Of a stretch of DNA of 64,000 bases, positions 18,415-27,894 are shown one piece after another; position 1 is the stretch's first letter; the number at the start of each line of letters is the position of its first letter. This stretch comes from Ignavibacteriales bacterium (GTDB lineage Bacteria; Bacteroidota; Ignavibacteria; Ignavibacteriales; Ignavibacteriaceae): positions 248,001 to 312,000 of the forward strand of contig CP054182.1 of NCBI GenBank assembly GCA_015709675.1, written 5' to 3'. The position numbers and the translations under genes are program-made. A model generated the notes under the pieces. It did no database searches and was not told where the DNA came from. It worked only from the letters and a program-made list of their open reading frames with translations.

Positions 18415-18444
18415 TTGATTTTGACTTCATACTCTGCTGAGTGA

Positions 18445-18459
18445 GCAGAAATCATGCCA
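18445..18459 (-). promoter_or_regulatory. Sigma-54 (-24/-12) promoter for the symporter-led operon
   Basis: Read on the minus strand the sequence is TGGCATGATTTCTGC, matching the RpoN consensus TGGCACGNNNNTTGC at all but two defined positions. The GG and GC doublets are separated by the required 10 nt. A transcript would start near 18434, about 20 nt before the symporter ATG. Confidence 0.75.
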
Positions 18460-18535
18460 TAATTAATAATTACCCCCGCTTTATTTAAACCCCTTTTAAT
18501 GCGATCAGCCCAAGAACTTCTTTAATAATGTTATT

Positions 18536-18563
18536 AAAATAATAACCCTGCATTTATTATTTT
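18536..18563. promoter_or_regulatory. Candidate enhancer (UAS) upstream of the symporter operon
   Basis: Perfect inverted repeat AAAATAATAA (18536-18545) / TTATTATTTT (18554-18563), containing ATAACCCTGC, which also occurs upstream of GH81. Its centre is 92 bp upstream of the -24 GG, the same distance as at the other two sigma-54 promoters here. A binding site for the adjacent NtrC-type regulator is the natural reading, but binding is inferred. AT-rich palindromes can be chance. Confidence 0.5.
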
Positions 18564-18580
18564 GATAAGCCATCCCGATG

Positions 18581-20041
18581 CTATTTAAGCCCCAGTTCTT
18601 TCATCATACGGTGATAGTTGGGGGGAGCAAGTCCGAGTTTCTTTGCCGCGTCAGAATCGGACTGTGAGTGCTCTCTTACAAATCTGAAATATTTTTCTCT
18701 GAAAGCGCTTTCCACCTCCTTAAGCGGAAGTATGTTCTCCGGATCAAACAGCCCTTTCAACTCGCCTCCCATACTCTGATCACCGGGGAGCGCAATTCCC
18801 AGCGCTTTTTGCACAAGCGCCGGTGTGATTGAGTTTTCGGCTGAAAACAGCATACGCTGAACTACATTTTTTAATTCCCGTACGTTGCCCGGCCAGTCAT
18901 AGGCAATGAGTGACTTCATCGCCTCGGGTGTAATATCCGGTTTCTCGCGCCCCATATCAGCACTCAGATTAAATAAAAAATGCTCGATGATTTCCGGTAT
19001 ATCATCCGACCGCTTTTTAAGATCCGGCACCTGAACCGGCAGCACGTTCAGCCGGTAATATAAATCTTCCCTGAACCGCCGCTCTTTTACTTCCTGCTCA
19101 ATGTTACGATTGGTTGCCGCTATTACCCGAACATCAACTTTCATTGTTCCGGTTCTGCCGATTTTTTCTATCTCCCCTTCCTGAATCACACGAAGCAATT
19201 TCACCTGCGCAAAAAGCGGCAGTTCGGTTATTTCATCAAGAAAGATGGTGCCCTTGTCAGCTATCTCAAAAAGTCCCGCCTTTTTCTTATCCGCGCCGGT
19301 GAAAGCGCCTTTTTCGTAACCAAAGAGCTCACTCTCAACAAGTTGTTCAGGCAGGCTTCCGCAGTTAACCACAATAAAATTTTCATACTTCCGGTCGCTG
19401 CGGTAATGGATATTGTGTGCCACAAGCTCCTTTCCGGTTCCGGATGCACCCTTAATCAGTATGTTAATATTGCTTTTGGCAAGGCGGTCTATATCATTTT
19501 TCAATTCAGTCATGAGCGGAGAACTCCCGATGATTTTTTTCTGCAGAAGTATGTCGCTCACCCCCCGTTTAATCTTTTGAATAGAGCGGAGCCGCTCCCT
19601 TTCTAAACGGGATTTTTCAAACGCATTGAAGATACTTAGTACAAAATCAGTCGGCTGATAAATAAATTCTTCAATATCTCCCGGGTATTTGGTACAGTAC
19701 CAGAATGCTCCCGCTTTAATCAGCCGGTTGGCAAAGTGGTAATCTGTCAGATTAATGGTCATCTTGGTTATAACGATAATCTGAATGGAACTGTCTATCT
19801 CCCTGATTTTATATATCAGCTCCTCACCCATAATACCGCCTGAAATCTGATAATCCATGATAACCAGATCAATTTCTGACTTATTCTGCTCCAGATATTC
19901 CAGAGCAGCTTTACCGTTCGAAACATATTTGGCAATCCTGATTTTTTCAGCAAAGGGAATTATCGTATTGGTCACACGCCTTACGTCAAACTCCTCATCC
20001 TCAATCAGCAGTATGTTGATATTCACATCCTGAAAGATCAT
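18581..20041 (-). CDS. NtrC-family sigma-54-dependent response regulator
   Basis: 486 residues in the classic three-domain order. The receiver domain (~8-130) has the phosphoacceptor D63 in LVIMDYQ and acidic E14/D15. The AAA+ domain (~165-400) has Walker A GASGTGKE at 198-205, the sigma-54 contact loop GAFTGA at 245-250 and Walker B GTIFLDE near 264-270. A Fis-type helix-turn-helix (SDSDAAKKLGLAPPNYHRMM) forms the C-terminus. Every residue needed to activate RpoN promoters appears present. It is third in an operon with the solute-binding protein and kinase (10-bp gap). Sigma-54 promoters lie upstream of three glucan transcription units on both sides, making those its likely targets. Confidence 0.95.
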   Translation of the reverse strand: MIFQDVNINILLIEDEEFDVRRVTNTIIPFAEKIRIAKYVSNGKAALEYLEQNKSEIDLVIMDYQISGGIMGEELIYKIREIDSSIQIIVITKMTINLTDYHFANRLIKAGAFWYCTKYPGDIEEFIYQPTDFVLSIFNAFEKSRLERERLRSIQKIKRGVSDILLQKKIIGSSPLMTELKNDIDRLAKSNINILIKGASGTGKELVAHNIHYRSDRKYENFIVVNCGSLPEQLVESELFGYEKGAFTGADKKKAGLFEIADKGTIFLDEITELPLFAQVKLLRVIQEGEIEKIGRTGTMKVDVRVIAATNRNIEQEVKERRFREDLYYRLNVLPVQVPDLKKRSDDIPEIIEHFLFNLSADMGREKPDITPEAMKSLIAYDWPGNVRELKNVVQRMLFSAENSITPALVQKALGIALPGDQSMGGELKGLFDPENILPLKEVESAFREKYFRFVREHSQSDSDAAKKLGLAPPNYHRMMKELGLK

Positions 20042-20051
20042 TCTTTCTCCG

Positions 20052-21524
20052 TCAATGTTTTATGGTGATAATGAAACGGCATCCCCCCTCACGTCGGTTT
20101 TCAGCATCAATCTCCCATCCGCACCGTTTTGTCATTTCATATGCAATATAACACCCGTAACCGGCATTCATGAATCCTTCCGGTTTAGTGGTGCTGTTTT
20201 CGGTGAATAACATCTTTATTCCCGACTCATCCCGCTCCAGAAGCGGTTCTGCTATGCCGCGGCCGTTGTCTTCAATTAAGAGCCGTGAAATGTTTTTCTC
20301 CTTATCGAATCTGGTGATTACGCTGATAAGCAGGTCGCTCTGTCCGCTGTGGTCTATGCTGTTCTGTATCAGCGGCTCCAGGATTTCCCAGATTACAAAC
20401 TCGTTGATATATACCGGAGGCATTGTCTCATCAAGGTCGCAGACAATGTTGTTCGCGTACGATACCGTTGAGACCCTTTCAAAAATGTTCTTCTTCAGAA
20501 ACATGATAACCTCATTCAGATTGGTGCGGAACATCATGTTCCGTATTGTCTGCACCGGAGGGTCATACCACTTCATATCATAAATCACGCGGGAAATAAA
20601 GTTCGAGTATTTTGTCACACGGTATTTTACCTCGTCAATATTATCCACGGCAAGAATCCGCAGATCTTCCTTGATAAAGCCCATGATTTTTTCCGCTTTG
20701 TGGTGCGTGTGATATATCCGCTTGGTAAAGACCAGTTCCTTCTCGTAATTAATCTGCTTTTTCAGATTCCGTTCATTTTCATCAAAAAGCATCTTCTGGG
20801 TTTCATCCCGTTCCTTCACGGTATAGGAGGAGATAAAATACATCGCGAGCAGACCCAGGGTAATCAGCGAGAGGTAAATCACCGATGTTTCATCATAATT
20901 GCTGATAACCTCATTGCTGATACTGCTGAAATCAGGCGAAATCAGCATATATATTGCTCCCAGATACTCCCCCTTTATCACAAAAGGCACAAAAATATGG
21001 AAGTTTTGCCTGTCTTCAATCACCGTCTGTATGCGTTCGGTGGACTTCAGCCCCTTTTCCAGAGAAGCATACTGCCCAAGAATCTCCGGAGCATAAGCAT
21101 CCGAACGGAGCGGCACATCTTTCCTGCTGAGAACCCCGTAGAGTGTCTTCCCCTCATTGATGCATAGCACCGAGTCCTTATACTCAATCAGCAGATAAAG
21201 CTTCTCTATATTATGGGTAAGCTGCTGCTGGCTGAATATGATGTCGAATGACTGTATCACCCTCCTCTCATCTTCCCCGTTCTCCGATGTGCGGGGATTG
21301 ATGGACTCAATGGCAAGTTCGATTGCGGTCGCGGTAAGGTTGGCTATCTCTTCCGCTGATTCTTTCTGGTACCACTCCTGCGTGGTATTCAGAAAGCTTT
21401 TGATGGAGGATTTATTAATAAAGGATACAAGAAGCTGAAAACTGAAAAGCACAATAAACAGCACCGTTACGTGCCTGAACTCAAAATGATACTGTTTTAA
21501 TTTTTCTAATACACTTTTTTTCAT
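20052..21524 (-). CDS. Membrane sensor histidine kinase
   Basis: 490 residues. Membrane segments at ~18-36 and ~217-235 bracket a ~180-residue periplasmic domain. A charged coiled linker and a dimerisation helix with a histidine-rich H-box-like stretch (KRIYHTHHKAEKIMGF) follow. The ATPase domain has an N-box (LEPLIQNSIDHS), G1 (EDNGRGIAE) and a G2-like GYGCYIAYEM. The H-box departs from the usual HE/DL pattern, so which histidine is phosphorylated cannot be read with certainty. It sits between the solute-binding protein (8-bp gap) and the regulator (10-bp gap), so the three genes probably act as one signalling unit, with the periplasmic domain touching the sugar-loaded binding protein. Confidence 0.88.
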   Translation of the reverse strand: MKKSVLEKLKQYHFEFRHVTVLFIVLFSFQLLVSFINKSSIKSFLNTTQEWYQKESAEEIANLTATAIELAIESINPRTSENGEDERRVIQSFDIIFSQQQLTHNIEKLYLLIEYKDSVLCINEGKTLYGVLSRKDVPLRSDAYAPEILGQYASLEKGLKSTERIQTVIEDRQNFHIFVPFVIKGEYLGAIYMLISPDFSSISNEVISNYDETSVIYLSLITLGLLAMYFISSYTVKERDETQKMLFDENERNLKKQINYEKELVFTKRIYHTHHKAEKIMGFIKEDLRILAVDNIDEVKYRVTKYSNFISRVIYDMKWYDPPVQTIRNMMFRTNLNEVIMFLKKNIFERVSTVSYANNIVCDLDETMPPVYINEFVIWEILEPLIQNSIDHSGQSDLLISVITRFDKEKNISRLLIEDNGRGIAEPLLERDESGIKMLFTENSTTKPEGFMNAGYGCYIAYEMTKRCGWEIDAENRREGGCRFIITIKH

Positions 21525-21532
21525 TTCGGCCG

Positions 21533-22861
21533 TCAGTTCTGCTCTATCTGCCTGAGTATGGTTCCGGTAACCGTTGCCGCGTCGGTGTTTTTTTCGATGG
21601 CTTTGCTGATATTTGACGAGAGAATATCCGATATGCCGGTATATTCTTCAAACATCGGACGGTATTTTCCCTTCTCAAAAAGTTTTTTGTAAAACTGAAG
21701 TTCAGGATACTTTCCGGTGAATTCTTTATCTGCATAAGGTGATTTCACCGCGGGGAGCAGATATCCCTCTTCAAACAGCAGCTTCTGATGTTCTTCTTTC
21801 AGTATATATGTTATAAACTTAACCACTTCCGGAACATTGTTTGAGAAACGGGAGATCATAAGATTCCATCCGCCGAAAACCGAAACCGGTTTCGTTCCGG
21901 CAATGTGCGGCACGGGAGCCGGGAGTATTTTTCCGCGCAATTCTTCTCTGAATGCAAGATTCGTTTTGCTCATAAAGCCCGGCCATCCTCTCACGGCAAA
22001 ACCATCGTTCTCAAAAAACTTTTGATAACTTTCATTTTCTTTAAGCCGCGTAACCTCCGCGGGGGATATGCCAGAGCCGTACACCAGCTGCTGTAAAAAG
22101 CTGATTGAGCTTTCAACCAGTCCGGCATCACGGAAAATCTTGTCGTCAGTTTTCATGCCGTTAGGGACTTTTGCGGCAGCCACTTCAAAAAATGAACAGA
22201 TCAGTCCTTCGTAAGCATCCGCCTGAAAGTAATAAAATGGTTTACCATTCCTTCCCGGAAGTTTTTGTACGTTTCTTTTCAGTTCCGCGAAACGATCCCA
22301 GGTGATTGATTCCGCCAGTTCAGCTCTGAATTTTTCCTGCTGCGGAATCTGCCTGAGCAGATCATTCCGGTAAAACATAACGGCTATATCCGCATAGAGA
22401 GGTAGAGCAACAAGGGAGTCCTGATAACGGCAGGTTTCAAGGGTAAAAGGCAGAAGGGTGTTAATTACGGAAGTATCTATCAACCTGTCCAGCGGCAGAG
22501 CCCACCGCGAAAATCTCGGCACCCAGATGATATCAACGCTGAAGAGGTCTATCCTGCTGCTCTTGCTCCGCAGATATCTGGCAAGCAGTTCCTTCCGTTC
22601 GTTGGTGCTGAACTTTTCGAACGGAAGATTAATAGTTTCAACCCGGATTCTTCCTTTATACTCATTATTAAACCGGTTGATAATTTTCTGATGAGCAGGT
22701 GATATATTATCAGCATAGTATATCACTTTCTCCCGGTTTATCTGCTGATCATCGTACGAGACCGGAGAAAAGATGAAGACAATCAGCACAAAAAGAGTTA
22801 CGAGCACCGTGCTGGCAACGATGTAAAAAATCTTTTCGAGATTCATTTCCATTTTTTGCAA
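21533..22861 (-). CDS. Membrane-anchored extracellular solute (sugar)-binding protein, likely sensor component
   Basis: 442 residues. A single N-terminal membrane segment (~9-33, IFYIVASTVLVTLFVLIVFIF) has no clear cleavage site or lipobox. The rest is a MalE/UgpB-like family 1 binding protein (KVIYYADNISPAHQKIINRFNNEY; DLFSVDIIWVPRFSRWALPLD; VSVFGGWNLMISRFSNN). ABC sugar importers normally have two permease genes beside such a protein. None is here; instead a kinase and a sigma-54 regulator follow within 10 bp each. The simplest reading is a tethered periplasmic sugar sensor feeding the kinase. A fold call of SBP is solid; ligand and role are inferred. Confidence 0.88.
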   Translation of the reverse strand: MQKMEMNLEKIFYIVASTVLVTLFVLIVFIFSPVSYDDQQINREKVIYYADNISPAHQKIINRFNNEYKGRIRVETINLPFEKFSTNERKELLARYLRSKSSRIDLFSVDIIWVPRFSRWALPLDRLIDTSVINTLLPFTLETCRYQDSLVALPLYADIAVMFYRNDLLRQIPQQEKFRAELAESITWDRFAELKRNVQKLPGRNGKPFYYFQADAYEGLICSFFEVAAAKVPNGMKTDDKIFRDAGLVESSISFLQQLVYGSGISPAEVTRLKENESYQKFFENDGFAVRGWPGFMSKTNLAFREELRGKILPAPVPHIAGTKPVSVFGGWNLMISRFSNNVPEVVKFITYILKEEHQKLLFEEGYLLPAVKSPYADKEFTGKYPELQFYKKLFEKGKYRPMFEEYTGISDILSSNISKAIEKNTDAATVTGTILRQIEQN

Positions 22862-23055
22862 TAGTTACGGCAAATATAGAGTGTATTTCTCCGCCGGAAA
22901 AGAGTTTTTCTTTTCACATCCGGTTTCAGGCGTCTCTTTCCGCCTAACCCTGACCCGCTCCCGCCTCCGGACTGATCATGATAACACCGCGTCTTCATTT
23001 CCGGAGCCTTCATATTTTCTTCTTTTTCTTTACGCGGATATCGGTAAATTTGGAG

Positions 23056-23078
23056 CCGGTTATCATTTTAATAACCGG
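23056..23078. promoter_or_regulatory. Candidate enhancer (UAS) upstream of the MFS operon
   Basis: CCGGTTAT (23056-23063) and ATAACCGG (23071-23078) form a perfect 8-bp inverted repeat with a 7-nt spacer. The half-site GGTTAT/ATAACC recurs in the GH81 upstream palindrome. The centre lies ~94 bp before the -24 GG. Likely bound by the NtrC-type regulator encoded at 18.6-20.0 kb; inferred from spacing and shared half-site. Confidence 0.5.
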
Positions 23079-23159
23079 AATTTATCAATTTGATAAATAA
23101 ATGCCTGCTAAACCGTACATAATACCGCTTATTCCCCTTATTAGCGGCTGGTAAATTTC

Positions 23160-23174
23160 AGGTACAATTATTGC
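23160..23174 (+). promoter_or_regulatory. Sigma-54 promoter for the MFS-GH5-isomerase operon
   Basis: AGGTACAATTATTGC keeps the invariant GG and GC with exactly 10 nt between them and a full TTGC -12 box; the first T and C4 of the consensus are changed. Predicted start of transcription is near 23186, ~38 nt before the ATG at 23224, which has a GGAG ribosome site. Confidence 0.68.
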
Positions 23175-23223
23175 CGTGTGAAAGTATTTATCATAAAACT
23201 TATATTTAACCGGAGTTACTTAA

Positions 23224-24534
23224 ATGGCTGGTATCATTACCGACTCAAAACCAATCTCCCAAAGTAACGGGAATAATAAGAACTATCTGCCCGAATTGTC
23301 AGTCCTTACCTCACTCTTCTTTATGTGGGGATTCCTGACCAGTCTTAACGATATTCTTATCCCCCATCTTCAGAACGTCTTTTCGCTGAGCTACTTTGAA
23401 TCCATGCTCGTGCAGTTTACCTTTTTTCTCGCTTACTTCCTCATCTCCCTCCCGTCAGGATGGATTGTTGAAAAGGTAGGATATAAAAGAGGCATTATCA
23501 TCGGTCTGGTAACAGCCGGTATAGGAACACTTATTTTTTATCCTGCAGCCGGCATGAGATCGTACCCGGTTTTCCTTACTGCATTTTTTATTCTTGCATC
23601 GGGTATCACCCTTCTTCAGGTTGCGGCAAATCCCTATGTAACAATTCTTGGCAAGCAGGAAACAGCTTCCTCACGGCTGAACCTTACACAGGCATTTAAC
23701 TCGCTCGGCACCACCATTGCTCCTTACTTTGGTTCCTTGCTTATCCTCTCAACCGCGGTTAAGACAGCAGATGAAATGGCCAAGATGTCAGCCGCTGACC
23801 TTGAAGCATACAAAATAGCTGAAGCAGCAGCAGTGCAGCAGCCTTACCTCTGGCTTGCAGCAGTTCTCCTGCTGATTGCGGCAATATTTGCTTTCATTAA
23901 ACTTCCGCAGGTTGAAGCCGGTTCAATGGATGAAGAAAATGACGGCTCGGCAAAGTATGACCATAAACACGAAAGTGCCTGGCAGTACCGCCATCTCATT
24001 CTCGGAGCAATTGGTATCTTTGTATATGTGGGCGCGGAAGTAGCCATCGGCAGTTTTCTTGTTAAGTATTTTGTTTTCCTTGACGGCACTCTCAGCGAAC
24101 TGGATGCCGGCAAGATGGTTTCCTTCTACTGGGGCGGTGCAATGGTCGGACGCTTCATCGGTTCAGGTATTCAAAGGATGATTAAACCCGGCACCGTGCT
24201 CGGTTTTAATGCTATTGCTGCTGCTGTGCTGGTTGTTGTTTCAATGTTCACCGACGGGCAGATTGCAATCTGGTCAATGCTGCTTGTGGGCCTGTTTAAC
24301 TCCATAATGTTTCCGACTATCTTCTCCCTTGCTATTCACGGACTCGGAAAACACACCGGACAGGCATCAGGTATCCTTTGTATGGCTATCGTAGGAGGAG
24401 CAATTGTTCCTGTGCTGCAGGGACTTATCGCTGACTCCATCGGCATTCATCAGGCATTCTTCCTGCCGGTTATCTGCTACATGTTTATCGTTTATTACGG
24501 TTTCTCAGGAAGCAAACCTTCGTTTGTGAAATAA
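23224..24534 (+). CDS. MFS sugar transporter (FucP/GluP-like)
   Basis: 436 residues with 12 predicted membrane helices. The N-terminal phrase [36 protein letters not shown], then [14 protein letters not shown] and [21 protein letters not shown], are signatures of the FucP/glucose-galactose H+ symporter family. It should carry a hexose through the inner membrane; glucose is likely in this setting. A GGAG ribosome site and a sigma-54 promoter precede it. The next gene starts directly after its stop codon, so the two are translationally linked. It gives the locus two independent inner-membrane sugar carriers, this one and the SSS symporter at 16.8-18.4 kb. Confidence 0.92.
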   Translation: MAGIITDSKPISQSNGNNKNYLPELSVLTSLFFMWGFLTSLNDILIPHLQNVFSLSYFESMLVQFTFFLAYFLISLPSGWIVEKVGYKRGIIIGLVTAGIGTLIFYPAAGMRSYPVFLTAFFILASGITLLQVAANPYVTILGKQETASSRLNLTQAFNSLGTTIAPYFGSLLILSTAVKTADEMAKMSAADLEAYKIAEAAAVQQPYLWLAAVLLLIAAIFAFIKLPQVEAGSMDEENDGSAKYDHKHESAWQYRHLILGAIGIFVYVGAEVAIGSFLVKYFVFLDGTLSELDAGKMVSFYWGGAMVGRFIGSGIQRMIKPGTVLGFNAIAAAVLVVVSMFTDGQIAIWSMLLVGLFNSIMFPTIFSLAIHGLGKHTGQASGILCMAIVGGAIVPVLQGLIADSIGIHQAFFLPVICYMFIVYYGFSGSKPSFVK

Positions 24535-25770
24535 ATGACCAGTATCCGGAATATTTTTCCGTATATAATACTCTTATTTTTGCTTATCTGCCGGACCGGA
24601 CTGGCCCAGTCCGGCAGCTTTTATTCTGTCAGCGGTAAAGATATAATCACGCCCTACGGCAAACCGGTTGTGCTTAAAGGGATTAACCTCGGCCACTGGA
24701 TGGTACCTGAAGGATATATGTTCCGCTTTGAAAAAATCAGCTCCCCCCGGCTTATTTACGATTTCTTTAACATACTGCTGGGTGAATCAGAAGCGCAAAA
24801 GTTCTGGAGCAAATTCCGTGAGTTATATATTACCCGTGAGGATATAGCCCTGATACAAAAGGCCGGCTTTAATTCAGTCCGGATTCCTTTTCACTATAAA
24901 CTTTTTGTAAATGATCAGGGAGAAATGACCGGTCCCGGTTACGCATTGATGGATAGTGCTGTTTCCTGGTGCCGGGAGTATAATCTCGGGGTGGTGCTTG
25001 ATATGCACTGCGCTCCGGGAGGACAAACAGGTGATAATATAGATGACAGCTACGGCTATCCCTTCCTTTTTGAAAGCCCCGAAATGCAGGAACTCACCAT
25101 TAGAGTGTGGAGAGAACTTGCATCGCGATATGCTAAAGAATCCATCGTTATTGGTTATGACCTGCTGAACGAACCAATTGCCCATTTTTTTGACAAGGAT
25201 AAACTGAATCCGCTTCTTGAGCCGTTATTCAAAAGAATCACTGCCGCAATTCGGGAAGTTGATGAGAACCATATCGTCTTCATCGGAGGAGCACAATGGA
25301 ACAGCAATTTCTCCGTCTTCGGCCCTCCGTTTGACAGTAAATCGGTATATACTTTCCATAAATACTGGACGGCAGCAGGCAAAGAGGTTATCCAGGATTA
25401 TCTTGATTACAGAGACAAATACAATGTGCCTCTATACCTCGGTGAGTCAGGCGAGAACACAAATGAATGGATAACTGAATTCAGAAAAACGCTCGAATCA
25501 GAGTCGGTAAGCTGGTGTTTCTGGCCTTATAAAAAACTTGAAAGCGAGCGGGGAGTAGTAACCATAAAGGTGCCGGGTAATTACGATCAGATCAAAAAGT
25601 TCGCTGATGGTTTTGATGTGTCTTTTGCTTATATACGGGATAACAAGCCAGCGCAGGAAATCATTAACCGAGTGCTTGATGAGTATCTTGAAAATCTTGC
25701 TGTGAAAAATCTGATAATCAATCATGAATACCTGAAAGCTCTGGGGCTTGCTATTGATAATAAAAATTAG
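24535..25770 (+). CDS. Periplasmic GH5 glucanase
   Basis: 411 residues; the signal peptide (MTSIRNIFPYIILLFLLICRTGLAQ) is followed directly by a GH5 barrel. Acid/base E213 sits in YDLLNEP and nucleophile E304 in YLGESGENT. It is a paralogue of the GH5 at 1.0-3.1 kb, sharing HWM/GWM..EGYM, LDMH.APGGQ, FHKYW and WP.KK blocks. Unlike that copy it lacks a CBM and a T9SS tail, so it should act on imported oligosaccharides in the periplasm. Its ATG follows the MFS stop with no gap and its stop lies 4 bp before the isomerase ATG. Substrate linkage (beta-1,3 versus mixed) cannot be settled from sequence alone. Confidence 0.92.
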   Translation: MTSIRNIFPYIILLFLLICRTGLAQSGSFYSVSGKDIITPYGKPVVLKGINLGHWMVPEGYMFRFEKISSPRLIYDFFNILLGESEAQKFWSKFRELYITREDIALIQKAGFNSVRIPFHYKLFVNDQGEMTGPGYALMDSAVSWCREYNLGVVLDMHCAPGGQTGDNIDDSYGYPFLFESPEMQELTIRVWRELASRYAKESIVIGYDLLNEPIAHFFDKDKLNPLLEPLFKRITAAIREVDENHIVFIGGAQWNSNFSVFGPPFDSKSVYTFHKYWTAAGKEVIQDYLDYRDKYNVPLYLGESGENTNEWITEFRKTLESESVSWCFWPYKKLESERGVVTIKVPGNYDQIKKFADGFDVSFAYIRDNKPAQEIINRVLDEYLENLAVKNLIINHEYLKALGLAIDNKN

Positions 25771-25774
25771 TTCT

Positions 25775-27628
25775 ATGCTCCCTTCCGTCATCCGCATTAT
25801 TTTTCTCCTGTTTTTGATTATTTCATGTAATGCCGCCGCGCAAAAAGCTCCGCTTACAATTGCAGAAATCGGAAAACTGAAAATTACCGATTCTGAGTTC
25901 CGCATCCGCTATGAGCTTTCCCCTTTTATCAGTCAGAAATCAGGCACCAACGCTGAGCAGAGAAAATCCGACTTCCTTTTTTCACTGATAACGGAAAAGC
26001 TCTGGTATCTTGAAGCGCTCAGCAGCGGCATAAGCGAATCTCAGTTATTCCGTTTTTATTATCAGCCGGTAGAAGATATACACCTGCGTGACGCACTTTT
26101 CAAAAAAGAAATTTCAGACAAGGTAAAACTCAGCGCGGATGATGTTACCAAGGCCCTGATGTTTGCCGGAACAGAAGTGAAAACCGACGTTATTTCCGGG
26201 AACGACTCCGCGGCAATATTCTACCTTTATCATGAGCTTTCCGGCACAACACCCGAAAAGCATGACTCCGTTCTCGTAACCTTCAGCAGCAGCGGATTGT
26301 CCCTCAATCAGTTCACCGTAGTTTTAGGATCAATGAAGGATGCCGAGGTTGAGGAATATATTTTTACTCTGAAGCAGGGAGAATGTTCTTACCCTGTCAA
26401 AAGCGAACTTGGGTGGACAATGTTTCTGGTACGGGAAAAGTCTTCTAAGCCGGTTGACATAAGCAATCAGTCTGAAGTGAACAGGATCAAGGAAATCATC
26501 CGGAACAGGAAAACCCTGCTGAAAACCGGTGAGTATTTCAGCAAACTGCTCTCGGATGTGCGGATTGATATTAATGAACAGAACTTCCGGTATATAGCGG
26601 AAGCAATGTATAATAAAATTAAAATTCGTTATCCTGAGGGGATTGATACTGCAGAAGGAAAAATCATCCTCAGCGATTCTGATTTCCGGGAACTGCTTTC
26701 TGAGATTCCTGAACAGGAAATACGCCGTCAGCTTTTTACCGCCGGCCTTAATGCAGTAACCATATTGGATTTCCTTTCTCATACCGCATTTAACGAGCTC
26801 ACTTTTTCTTCATCAGGTAAGGCATACGTTTACCAGCGGCTAAGCAACGCTGTTAAGACTTTTGTGCAAAGCTGTATCCTTACTGATGAAGCACGCCGGC
26901 AGGGACTTCTGCAGACAGAGAGCGTCCAGCGCGATCTTGCGCTCTGGAAAGAAAGCATGCTTGCCCATTTCCTCAAACTCAGCAGCCTTGACTCCGCCCG
27001 TGCAAGCGATGATGAGGTAAAGCAGTACTACGATACAGATATATATAATGACCGTGAGCAGACCTATCTTAATGTGCAAATTCTTACCCTTGCTCAGCTG
27101 AGTGAAGTTGAAGAAGCTCTGCGCCGTATTACTGAAGGAACTTCTTTCGACCAGGTCACCCGCTCTTATGGATTTACTGATCCTCTTGCAGACTCAGCAG
27201 GAATGACCGGACTAAAACCCGCGGCTGTTCTGGGCAGCATTGGCACTATAGCCGCCGGGCTTGAACTCAATGAACTTTACGGCCCAGTGAGAAGAGAAAA
27301 CGGAAGCTATTCACTTCTGATGGTTAAAGAGAAGCAGCGGTCATCAGATGCGCCTGTTGTTGATTTTGAAAAAGACAAAGAACAGCTCCGCAGATATCTG
27401 GCACAAAAGAAGATTACCGGTTTCATCTCTGAGAAAACCGCTGAGCTGTTTAAGAAGTATGGCGTAAGAGTAAACGAACAGCTTCTTTCTTCGGTTAAAA
27501 CCAGTGATATATATATGTTCACCCACCGGCTTATGGGCTTTGGAGGAAGAATCTCCGCCGTTCCCCTTCTTGACAACTGGGCAGACTGGATTAACATTCA
27601 GCAGCTAAAAAAGGAACTGCTGCCCTAG
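25775..27628 (+). CDS. Parvulin-type peptidyl-prolyl isomerase / SurA-like lipoprotein
   Basis: The ATG at 25775 (4 bp after the GH5 stop) is preferred over an upstream in-frame TTG. It begins MLPSVIRIIFLLFLIISCNAA, a signal with a plausible lipobox (IISC). The 617-residue protein has a SurA-like N-terminal helical part (KITDSEFRIRYEL...). A first weak parvulin-like segment lies around residues 170-220 (LKQGECSYPVKSELGWTMFLVREK). A clearer rotamase domain follows near 420-520 (YLNVQILTLAQLSEVEEALRRI, GTSFDQVTRSYGF, LNELYGPVRRENGSYSLLMV). It probably chaperones outer-membrane or secreted proteins in the periplasm. Placement behind MFS and GH5 suggests a chaperone serving this locus. Confidence 0.8.
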   Translation: MLPSVIRIIFLLFLIISCNAAAQKAPLTIAEIGKLKITDSEFRIRYELSPFISQKSGTNAEQRKSDFLFSLITEKLWYLEALSSGISESQLFRFYYQPVEDIHLRDALFKKEISDKVKLSADDVTKALMFAGTEVKTDVISGNDSAAIFYLYHELSGTTPEKHDSVLVTFSSSGLSLNQFTVVLGSMKDAEVEEYIFTLKQGECSYPVKSELGWTMFLVREKSSKPVDISNQSEVNRIKEIIRNRKTLLKTGEYFSKLLSDVRIDINEQNFRYIAEAMYNKIKIRYPEGIDTAEGKIILSDSDFRELLSEIPEQEIRRQLFTAGLNAVTILDFLSHTAFNELTFSSSGKAYVYQRLSNAVKTFVQSCILTDEARRQGLLQTESVQRDLALWKESMLAHFLKLSSLDSARASDDEVKQYYDTDIYNDREQTYLNVQILTLAQLSEVEEALRRITEGTSFDQVTRSYGFTDPLADSAGMTGLKPAAVLGSIGTIAAGLELNELYGPVRRENGSYSLLMVKEKQRSSDAPVVDFEKDKEQLRRYLAQKKITGFISEKTAELFKKYGVRVNEQLLSSVKTSDIYMFTHRLMGFGGRISAVPLLDNWADWINIQQLKKELLP

Positions 27629-27894
27629 AGGTTTTTTAGCTGTCCTCAGAATATGTTGCGGGAGTATTAAAACCAGAATCATCAACCGGAAATTATTCTT
27701 ACTGACGTTCATATCCTTCCTTTCCTTTTCTGGCAGAAGATCACTTGCCGGTTACAAATTTTAACAAAATACATTTCAGATTTCAACCATTGCGAAATTC
27801 CGGATACTGCTTATTAAAACCATCCTAAGTTATACCGTAGAGTTTTAGTGAAGCCTGCTGGTGTGGAATATTTGCCTGCTTGGCTCTGCAGAAC

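Larger units (their letters stand above)
22862..23223. other. Divergent intergenic region between sensor operon and MFS operon
   Basis: No gene. On the left, the minus strand reads TATATTTG close upstream of the binding-protein start, resembling the Bacteroidota -7 box TAnnTTTG, though no convincing -33 TTG is seen. On the right are an inverted repeat at 23056-23078 and a sigma-54 promoter at 23160-23174 serving the plus-strand MFS gene. The middle is pyrimidine-rich with no feature I can name. Confidence 0.6.

Noticed and set aside
21533-22861. Binding protein as part of an ABC importer
   Set aside because: No permease or ATPase genes lie nearby and the N-terminus looks like an anchor; a sensor role fits better.
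22862-23223. tRNA or small RNA gene in the large intergenic gaps
   Set aside because: No cloverleaf, CCA end or conserved RNA motif seen here or in the other gaps (34.1-34.6, 38.8-39.2 kb).
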